40,703 nt of DNA from Deltaproteobacteria bacterium (lineage in GTDB: Bacteria > Myxococcota > B64-G9): positions 1 to 40,703 of the forward strand of contig JAFGRB010000078.1 of the NCBI GenBank assembly GCA_016935365.1. The letters are read 5' to 3'. Within the stretch, counting starts at the first letter, position 1. Each line of letters opens with the position of its first letter. Under the pieces are notes generated by a model. That model made no database searches and was not told the origin of the DNA. It worked only from the letters and a program-made list of their open reading frames with translations. The position numbers and the translations under genes are program-made. Below are positions 1 to 6,048 of this stretch, one piece after another.

Positions 1-2
1 AG

Positions 3-74
3 CCCAAGCCGGCGCCCAAGCCGGCGCCCAAGCCGGCGCCCAAGCCGGCGCCCAAGCCGGCGCCCAAGCCGGCG
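3..74 (+). repeat. Six tandem 12-bp units encoding Pro-Lys-Pro-Ala
   Basis: The unit CCCAAGCCGGCG is repeated six times without error. A seventh degenerate unit follows at 75-83. The array continues to the left edge, so the true copy number is unknown. Perfect nucleotide identity of a coding repeat suggests recent expansion or contraction by slippage or recombination. The encoded product is an extended, positively charged polyproline-like linker. Confidence 0.9.
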
Positions 75-371
75 CCCAAGCCCGATGGCGCGGAGTCGCG
101 GGCAGAGCGCAAGGCAAAGGCCCGTCAGACCCTGGCAGAGGGCGAGAAGCTCATGCGCCAAGGCAAGTTCAAGCAGGCCATCCCCGCCTTCCAGCAGGCG
201 CTCAAGGCCGACCCGTCGCTCGCCCGCGCCCACAGGGATCTGGGCATCTCCTATGCCCGAACCAAGGACAACGCCAAGGCCTGTCGCGAGTACAAGATCT
301 ACGACAAGATGCTGCCCGCCAACTCGCCCGAGCGGGCCCAGCTGCAGGCCATCCTCAAGGGCTGCCCCTGA
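3..371 (+). CDS. C-terminal part of a PKPA-linker/TPR protein (5' truncated by window edge)
   Basis: The reading frame is open from the left edge to a TGA at 369-371, so only the last 122 codons are visible. It opens with six Pro-Lys-Pro-Ala units, passes through a short charged stretch, and ends in a tetratricopeptide-like helical hairpin. That hairpin carries the usual small and aromatic residues: GKFKQAIPAFQQALKADPSL, then ARAHRDLGISYARTKDNAKA. Such Pro/Lys/Ala linkers are common between a kinase or membrane domain and a C-terminal TPR module in myxobacterial proteins, and in TonB-like periplasmic spanners. The protein is therefore probably a multidomain signalling or envelope protein, but the main domain lies outside the window. 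No function is assigned. The next gene starts about 290 bases downstream with its own promoter, so this one is not in that operon. Confidence 0.75.
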   Translation, partial: PKPAPKPAPKPAPKPAPKPAPKPAPKPDGAESRAERKAKARQTLAEGEKLMRQGKFKQAIPAFQQALKADPSLARAHRDLGISYARTKDNAKACREYKIYDKMLPANSPERAQLQAILKGCP

Positions 372-587
372 GCGGGCATCATACGCTGTACGATCTCGGC
401 ATACATGGTATTTTTCTGGTTGTAAATCGATATCTTACTGTCAAATCCGCCCCGTCTTGACCGCTTTGGCTGTCCGGTGGAAGCCGACGGATGGCCGCTT
501 CTCATGCAGCGCAAAGAGGGGAGAGCATCAAGTGTAATATGCTGAAAATAAAAGATAATTAACAGTCCGGGCCCGGGCGAATCGGTC

Positions 588-603
588 TGGCACGGACCAT
601 GCT
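588..603 (+). promoter_or_regulatory. Sigma-54 (RpoN) -24/-12 promoter
   Basis: TGGCACGGACCATGCT matches the sigma-54 consensus TGGCACG-N4-TTGCW with one mismatch. The GG and GC dinucleotides are separated by the required 10 bases. It lies about 60 bases upstream of the ATG at 663, in the only intergenic stretch ahead of the regulator-hdrCBA operon. Upstream (372-587) the DNA is unusually AT-rich for this window. It holds a short inverted repeat (GTCAA at 440-444, TTGAC at 457-461) that could bind an activator; that part is speculative. Confidence 0.7.
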
Positions 604-662
604 AGCACCTGCAAGCGTAGGGCGCGCCGATGTTCCTTTTTTAGAAAAGAGAGGAGCGAGCC

Positions 663-2258
663 ATGAACGCCGAACCGAGACTGCTCGTCGTGGATGACGA
701 GGAAGTTGTCTGCAAGAGCTGTTCGAGAATCTTCAGTGGCAAGGGGTACAAGGTCGAGACGAGCACAAGCTCGACGGACGGGCTGAGGATGGCGACCTCC
801 AGCGACTACGACGCCATCCTGCTCGACATCAAGATGCCCGGTATGGACGGGCTCGAGTTTCTCGAGAAGTTCCGCGAGGACAAGCCGGACGTGCCGGTGA
901 TCATGATCACCGGCTACTCCAGCGTGCCCACGGCGGCAGCGGCCATGAGGCTGGGCGCGGTCGACTACATCCCCAAGCCCTTTTCCCCTGAGGAGCTGAC
1001 CGGAGCGGTCGGCCGACTGCTCGGCAGGTCGGCGAGCGTCACGGAAGCTCCCCGGGCCGAGACGAGCGGATCGACCGCCCTGGCCGAGGCCTGGAGCGGC
1101 CTGAGCGATGACGTGCTCTACCTCGATGACAGCTGGGTCCAGGTCGGAGAGGACGGCACGGTCCGCACCGGGGCCTTCCTGTCGCGGGAGCTGGGGGCGA
1201 AGGTCGAGTCGCTGCGCCTGCCCAAGCTGGGCGAGCGTCTGACCCACGGCCTGCCCATGGCGGCCTTCCAGACGAGCGAAGGCATCCACACCGTGCCATC
1301 GCCGGTGAGCGGTGAGGTGATCGAGGTGAACACCGCGATGGGCTCCGATCCTTCGGCTGCCTGGTCCGACCCCTGTCGGGCGGGCTGGATCGCCCGTGTG
1401 AAACCCGCTCGGCTGGCAGGGGATCTGCGCGATGCCCGCGCTCGCGAGGTGGTTCTGGTCCACAAGGATGCGGTCCGCGGCAAGGAGCAGGCCAATGTCC
1501 TGACCTACCTGGGCTGCAGGGTCCAGCAGACCAGAGGCGTGGCCGACACCCTGGATGCGGTAGGCGGGCACGGCGAGGCGCTGGTGCTGCTGGACGCCGA
1601 ATCGCTGGCGGACAAGGGCCCGGAGGTGGTCGGCAAGATCCACGAGGTCGCCGATCGCGCCAAGGTGGTGGTCATGGCGAGCTCCGGGGCGAGGTGGGAG
1701 ACCGACTACCGGAAGAAGCGCGTGTTCTACTATGCAGTCGAGCCGTTTGCTGACGAGGAGATCGTCGACATTCTCTACACCGCTTTCCGGCCGGTCGAGC
1801 GAGCGGCGGTCGCCAAGCAGGCGGCCCGGGGCATGCCGACCTGGATCCGGCGCATCCGGATCACGAACCGGCAGGGCGAGATCGTGGAGCTGCTGAGTTC
1901 CGGTGGGCTGCTCGACGAGGCGACCGGCCTCGGTCGAGAGATCGTGCAGCGGGCCCTCGACGGCGCGTACCCGGTGCGCGTCACGCTGGGGCAGGCGAGG
2001 CTGACCCCCATGGAGATCCGCAGGTCTGCAGGCGAGGCGGATCGGGTGCTGGTGGTCGAGTCGCGCGATCTGGGCGGCCTGCCGGGAGCACTGGAGCGCA
2101 ATACAGCCAGCGAAGTGGTCGAAGCTGCGGGCGAGGCTGCGCGCAAGGTGACCACGTTTGCGGTCCAGCCAGAGCGAGCTGACGCCCCGTTGACCTTCGA
2201 CGCGAGGGTCTCGGCGGCGCTTGCCGAAGCCATTCTGCAAGAGATGGTGGCCATCTGA
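663..2258 (+). CDS. Multidomain response regulator: receiver, H-protein-like domain, degenerate receiver
   Basis: This 531-residue protein starts at ATG 663 behind a GAGGAG ribosome site. Residues 5-120 are a standard receiver domain with acidic pair D11/D12, phosphoacceptor D55, T83 and K105. Residues about 150-235 resemble the lipoyl/H-protein fold, with SPVSGEVIEVN matching the end of the GcvH signature. The residue at the lipoyl-lysine position appears to be Glu, so lipoylation is unlikely. Residues about 258-370 look like a second, degenerate receiver that keeps D311 but has lost the Lys switch residue. The last 150 residues are unrecognised, and no DNA-binding or AAA+ domain is visible. 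The gene sits behind a sigma-54 promoter, 35 bases before hdrC. It probably senses or tunes the Hdr complex through protein contacts; that role is inference. Confidence 0.85.
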   Translation: MNAEPRLLVVDDEEVVCKSCSRIFSGKGYKVETSTSSTDGLRMATSSDYDAILLDIKMPGMDGLEFLEKFREDKPDVPVIMITGYSSVPTAAAAMRLGAVDYIPKPFSPEELTGAVGRLLGRSASVTEAPRAETSGSTALAEAWSGLSDDVLYLDDSWVQVGEDGTVRTGAFLSRELGAKVESLRLPKLGERLTHGLPMAAFQTSEGIHTVPSPVSGEVIEVNTAMGSDPSAAWSDPCRAGWIARVKPARLAGDLRDARAREVVLVHKDAVRGKEQANVLTYLGCRVQQTRGVADTLDAVGGHGEALVLLDAESLADKGPEVVGKIHEVADRAKVVVMASSGARWETDYRKKRVFYYAVEPFADEEIVDILYTAFRPVERAAVAKQAARGMPTWIRRIRITNRQGEIVELLSSGGLLDEATGLGREIVQRALDGAYPVRVTLGQARLTPMEIRRSAGEADRVLVVESRDLGGLPGALERNTASEVVEAAGEAARKVTTFAVQPERADAPLTFDARVSAALAEAILQEMVAI

Positions 2259-2293
2259 ACGGCCACCATCTCGTTTTCCTTCGGAGGATGCCG

Positions 2294-2899
2294 ATGGAAG
2301 CCGATGTGCGCTACGAAGCCGATCTCGATCCGGGCTTCCTGGACGAGATCGCCTCGCTGCCCGAGGGCGAACGGATTCGACACTGCATCCAGTGCGGCAA
2401 CTGCTCGGGCATGTGTCCGGTGGCTCCCATGCTGGAGCACTCGCCGCGGCGGATCTTCGCCATGATCCGAGCCGGACTCAAGGACGAGGTCCTGCGCTCT
2501 CTCACGCCGTGGGTCTGCTCGTCCTGCTACCGCTGTACGGTCAAGTGCCCGGCGGACATCAAGATCACCGATATCATGTACGCGCTCAAGCGCCGGGCGA
2601 TCGCCTCGGGCACCTTGCCCGAGGACTCGGACGCTCACCGCTTTGCCAGGCTGTTCACCGAAGGCGTCTGCAAGAACGGCCGGACGCACGAGATGGGTCT
2701 GCTGATGCGCTACATGGCCTTCCACCATCCCATCGCCATGATGAAGCAGAGCGGTCTGGGCATGCGCATGATGGCCAAGGGGCGCATGCCGCTGTTCGCC
2801 CACAAGATCTCCGACCGGGATCACTTTCGCAAGATGGTCGAGAAGGCGCTGTCTTTTGACGAGATGGAACCCGGCAGCTCCGAGGGAGGTGCGCTGTGA
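2294..2899 (+). CDS. hdrC: Heterodisulfide reductase-like iron-sulfur subunit HdrC
   Basis: The 201-residue protein carries two CxxCxxCxxxC [4Fe-4S] motifs, at C31/C34/C37/C41 and C75/C78/C81/C85. They are followed by the helical tail typical of HdrC and of related succinate-dehydrogenase-like iron-sulfur subunits. HdrC passes electrons between the flavoprotein HdrA and the catalytic HdrB in the cytoplasm. The start was set at ATG 2294 because GGAGG (2283-2287) is six bases away; the ATG at 2288 touches the ribosome site. Its stop overlaps the GTG start of hdrB (GTGA), so the two are translationally coupled. No transmembrane segment is seen, so it is the soluble HdrABC type rather than HdrDE. 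Confidence 0.92.
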   Translation: MEADVRYEADLDPGFLDEIASLPEGERIRHCIQCGNCSGMCPVAPMLEHSPRRIFAMIRAGLKDEVLRSLTPWVCSSCYRCTVKCPADIKITDIMYALKRRAIASGTLPEDSDAHRFARLFTEGVCKNGRTHEMGLLMRYMAFHHPIAMMKQSGLGMRMMAKGRMPLFAHKISDRDHFRKMVEKALSFDEMEPGSSEGGAL

Positions 2900-3801
2900 A
2901 GGCCCTGTACTACCCGGGCTGCTCCCAGAAGGCCACGGCCCGCGGCTATGAGGAATCCCTGCTGGCGATCTGTCCCGAGATCGGCCTCGAGCTCGAGGAG
3001 CTCGATGACTGGAACTGCTGTGGCACCACGACGGTGGTGGCGGTCAACAAGGTCCTCGCGCTCAGCCTCTCGGCCCGGAACCTGGTGCTGGCCGAGCGGA
3101 GAGGCCGCGTGCTGGTCACGCCGTGCCCGAGCTGCTGGCTGTCTCTGACCAAGGCGCACAACCTCCTTACCGATCCCGACGGCGGGGAGCTGGCCAGGCA
3201 GGTGCGCGAGTCCCTCGCGGCCGGTGGCTATGAGTACAAGGGCACGGTCGAGATCCGGCACCTGCTCGAGCTGCTCGTCGACGAGGTCGGCCCAGAGCGG
3301 ATCCAGCAGCGGGCGGGCAGGCCGCTTGCGGGGCTGAAAGTCGCGCCGTACTACGGGTGTCAGGTGGTGCGTCCCTATGCTGCCGGCGGCGACGATCCGG
3401 ACGATCCGCAGCACCTCGAGACCCTCATCCGGGCCACCGGCGCCGACGTGGCCGACTTCGCGCTCCGCAGCTCTTGCTGCGGCGGCATCCTGGTGGCCAC
3501 CCGGCCAGAGGTCTGCTACCGGATGAGCGGCGAGATCCTGGACGCCATCCGCCGCGCCGAGGCGAACCTGATCGTCACACCCTGCAACCTCTGCCAGGTC
3601 ACGCTGGAGACGGTGCAGCGAAAGACCCGCAAGCTTCTCGGCGAGAAGATGCGCTTGCCCATCCTGAACATCACTCAGCTGGTGGGGATGGCCATGGGGA
3701 TCGATTTCGACACCCTGGGCATCGACCGCTGCCTGGTGCCCAAACGCTGTCTGCGCGAGATGGACAAGAAGCGCGCTGGTGCGCAGGCCCCGGCGGCCTG
3801 A
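2896..3801 (+). CDS. hdrB: Heterodisulfide reductase-like catalytic subunit HdrB
   Basis: The 301-residue protein has two CCG domains, the hallmark of HdrB. The first uses C9, C41-C42 and C77/C80; the second uses C155, C194-C195 and C230/C233. In characterised HdrB these motifs bind two noncubane [4Fe-4S] clusters that cleave disulfides such as CoM-S-S-CoB. In bacteria without those coenzymes the disulfide substrate is unknown. The start is GTG 2896, overlapping the hdrC stop, with GGGAGG seven bases upstream. Both cysteine sets are complete, so the enzyme should be active. hdrA follows after 22 bases. Confidence 0.93.
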   Translation: MKALYYPGCSQKATARGYEESLLAICPEIGLELEELDDWNCCGTTTVVAVNKVLALSLSARNLVLAERRGRVLVTPCPSCWLSLTKAHNLLTDPDGGELARQVRESLAAGGYEYKGTVEIRHLLELLVDEVGPERIQQRAGRPLAGLKVAPYYGCQVVRPYAAGGDDPDDPQHLETLIRATGADVADFALRSSCCGGILVATRPEVCYRMSGEILDAIRRAEANLIVTPCNLCQVTLETVQRKTRKLLGEKMRLPILNITQLVGMAMGIDFDTLGIDRCLVPKRCLREMDKKRAGAQAPAA

Positions 3802-3823
3802 GTGAGGGAAAAGGGAGGACGGC

Positions 3824-5854
3824 ATGTCGAATGTTCGAATCGGCGTCTATGTCTGTCATTGCGGCAGCAACATCGCCGGCAAGGTGGACGTCAAGGCGGT
3901 GGCCGAGTTCGCCCGAGGGCTGCCCGGCGTCGTCGTCGCCCGAGACTACATCTTCATGTGCTCGGAGCCGGGCCAGGAGCTCATCCAGAACGACATCCGC
4001 GAGCAGCGGCTCAACCGGGTCGTCGTGGCTTCCTGCTCGCCGTTGATGCACGAGGGCACCTTCCGCAAGGCCTGCTCGCGCGTGGGTCTGAACCACTACT
4101 TGATGCAGATGGCCAACCTGCGGGAGCAGTGCTCCTGGGTGACCCTGGACGGCGAAGCCGCCACCGAAAAGGCCAAGGCCCTCGTGGCCGGCGCGGTGGG
4201 CAAGACGCGCTTTCTCCAGCCGCTCAACGAGCGGGAGGTCTCGGTCAAGCAGGCCGTGCTGGTCGTCGGCGGCGGCATCGCGGGCATCCAGGCGGCGCTG
4301 CAGTGCGCCGACGCCGGCTACAAGGTCTACCTGGTCGAGCGCAAGCAGTCCATCGGCGGCCACATGGCCATGTTCGACAAGACCTTCCCCACCCTGGACT
4401 GCTCCGCCTGCATCCTGACGCCGAAGATGGTCTCGGTGGGCCAGCACCCCAACATCGAGCTGATGGCCTACAGCGAGGTCGAGGAGGTCGGCGGGTACGT
4501 GGGCAACCTGCGGGTCAAGGTGCGCCACAAGGCGGCCTACGTCGACCACGACAAGTGCAACGGGTGCGGCGTCTGCCTGGAGAAGTGCCCCGCCCGCGTG
4601 CCGAACGAGTTCGAGCAGGGCCGCGGCCAGCGCCGGGCCATCTACACCATGTTTCCCCAGGCCGTTCCCAACAAGCCGGTCATCGACGCGGACGTCTGCC
4701 GCTTCTTCACCAAGGGCAAGTGCGGCGTCTGCGAGAAGTTCTGCAAGAACGGGGCGATCGATCTGAAGCAGCAGGACCGCATCTCGGAGGTCGAGGTCGG
4801 GGCCGTCATCCTGGCCACCGGGCACCAGGTCTTCGACGCCGAGAAGATGCCGCGCTACGGCTATGGCAAGTACCCCGATGTCTACTCGGCGCTGGACTTC
4901 GAGCGCATGGTCAATGCGGGCGGATTCTCGGGCGGCGAGGTGCGCTGCGCCGACGGTCGCCAGCCCGAAGCGGTGGGATTGGTGCATTGCGTGGGCTCTC
5001 GCGATCAGAACCACCTGCGCTACTGCTCTCAGGTCTGCTGCATGTACTCGCTCAAGTTCGCCCATCTCATCAAGGAGCACACCGGGGCGCAGGTCTACAA
5101 CTTCTACATCGACATGCGCTGCGTCGGAAAGGGCTACGAGGAGTTCTACGATCGGCTGCTCGAGGAGGGGGTGCGCTTCGTGCGCGGCAAGGTGGCCGAG
5201 GTCAGCATGCACGCCAAGCACCCCTCGGAGGAGGGCAAGCTGATCGTCCAGGTCGAGGACACGCTGGCCGGCGTGGTGCGGCGAATTCCGCTGGACATGC
5301 TCGTGCTGGCCAACGGCTTGCAGTCGCGAGACGACGCGGACAGCGTCGGCCGGCTTTTCGGCGTGTCGCGCAACCAGAACGGCTTCTTCATCGAGCAGCA
5401 CCCCAAGCTCAACCCGATCGGCACGCCCAACCACTGCGTCTTCATCGCCGGCACCTGCGCCGGGCCCAAGGACATCCCGCACGCCGTGGCCCAGGCCTCG
5501 GCCGCGGCCGCCGGGGCCATGACCGTGCTGCGCCAGGAGAGCGTGCTTCTCGAGTCCATCGCAGCCCGGGTGCGCGAGGAGGTCTGCTCCGGCTGCCGGA
5601 CCTGTCTGGACGTGTGCCCCTACGATGCGGTGCGCTTCGATGAAGAGGCGGGCCGGGCCAGCATCGACGAGACCATGTGCCGAGGTTGCGGCACCTGCGT
5701 GGCGAGCTGCCCCTCGGCCGCGATCGAGGGCCGGCACTTCACCGACGATCAGATCGAGAGCGAAATCGAAGGCCTGCTGATGTCGTTCGCCGACTGGCGG
5801 CCCAAGGAGAAAGAAGAAGATCAGGCAAGTGAATCGGCGAGCGTGGTGACCTGA
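3824..5854 (+). CDS. hdrA: Heterodisulfide reductase-like flavin/iron-sulfur subunit HdrA
   Basis: At 676 residues this is the usual HdrA length. It has the N-terminal cysteine pair C11/C13, an FAD-binding Rossmann motif GGGIAG at 149-154, and the conserved HdrA cysteines C193/C196. It also has ferredoxin-type clusters around 245-255 and 292-307, and a C-terminal 2[4Fe-4S] ferredoxin module near 585-625. HdrA is the flavin site for electron bifurcation or confurcation in HdrABC complexes. GGGAGG at 3813-3818 supports ATG 3824. No MvhD, FloxABCD, formate dehydrogenase or Qmo-type partner follows, and no MvhD domain is fused, so the electron donor must be encoded elsewhere. The operon appears to end here. 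Confidence 0.95.
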   Translation: MSNVRIGVYVCHCGSNIAGKVDVKAVAEFARGLPGVVVARDYIFMCSEPGQELIQNDIREQRLNRVVVASCSPLMHEGTFRKACSRVGLNHYLMQMANLREQCSWVTLDGEAATEKAKALVAGAVGKTRFLQPLNEREVSVKQAVLVVGGGIAGIQAALQCADAGYKVYLVERKQSIGGHMAMFDKTFPTLDCSACILTPKMVSVGQHPNIELMAYSEVEEVGGYVGNLRVKVRHKAAYVDHDKCNGCGVCLEKCPARVPNEFEQGRGQRRAIYTMFPQAVPNKPVIDADVCRFFTKGKCGVCEKFCKNGAIDLKQQDRISEVEVGAVILATGHQVFDAEKMPRYGYGKYPDVYSALDFERMVNAGGFSGGEVRCADGRQPEAVGLVHCVGSRDQNHLRYCSQVCCMYSLKFAHLIKEHTGAQVYNFYIDMRCVGKGYEEFYDRLLEEGVRFVRGKVAEVSMHAKHPSEEGKLIVQVEDTLAGVVRRIPLDMLVLANGLQSRDDADSVGRLFGVSRNQNGFFIEQHPKLNPIGTPNHCVFIAGTCAGPKDIPHAVAQASAAAAGAMTVLRQESVLLESIAARVREEVCSGCRTCLDVCPYDAVRFDEEAGRASIDETMCRGCGTCVASCPSAAIEGRHFTDDQIESEIEGLLMSFADWRPKEKEEDQASESASVVT

Positions 5855-5882
5855 CAGACTCCCACCAAGCTCGCTTTCAAGC

Positions 5883-5949
5883 CCCCGCTCCGTCCTACTC
5901 CGTTGCGCTTCCCTCCCGTCGCCTTGCAGCGGGGCAGGACGGAGCGGGG
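5883..5949. terminator. Long hairpin after hdrA: 14-bp perfect inverted repeat
   Basis: CCCCGCTCCGTCCT at 5883-5896 is exactly reverse-complemented at 5936-5949, leaving a 39-base loop. It sits 28 bases past the hdrA stop and before the next promoter-distal gene. No T-run follows, so it may act as a Rho-independent-like block, an mRNA-stabilising hairpin or a protein-binding palindrome. It could also be a copy of a dispersed intergenic repeat. Confidence 0.5.
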
Positions 5950-5958
5950 CACCCCTCC

Positions 5959-5975
5959 CCCGGGCTTCGCCCGGG
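5959..5975. terminator. Short GC hairpin with TTC loop
   Basis: CCCGGGC-TTC-GCCCGGG is a perfect seven-base stem with a three-base loop. It is flanked by GGGGCA (5946-5951) and TGCCCC (5977-5982), which can extend the structure. It lies just upstream of the first oligosaccharyltransferase gene. No T-run is present. It may form a composite end-of-operon structure with the preceding 14-bp inverted repeat. Confidence 0.45.
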
Positions 5976-6048
5976 ATGCCCCTTGAAATCCCTTCGGGGA
6001 AACGTGAACATGATTCACGCTCGCGCGCGAATTTCAGGATACGTGCTC

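Noticed and set aside
1..83. Possible CRISPR or minisatellite array at the left edge
   Set aside because: The 12-bp units have no spacers and encode Pro-Lys-Pro-Ala in frame with the downstream TPR protein.
2500..2600. Possible selenocysteine or frameshift in hdrC
   Set aside because: All cysteines of both cluster motifs are read from normal codons in one open frame.
3671..5737. Long minus-strand open frame opposite hdrA
   Set aside because: It is the antisense shadow of a clear HdrA gene in high-GC DNA, its protein is Ala/Arg/His-rich low complexity, and it has no family motif.
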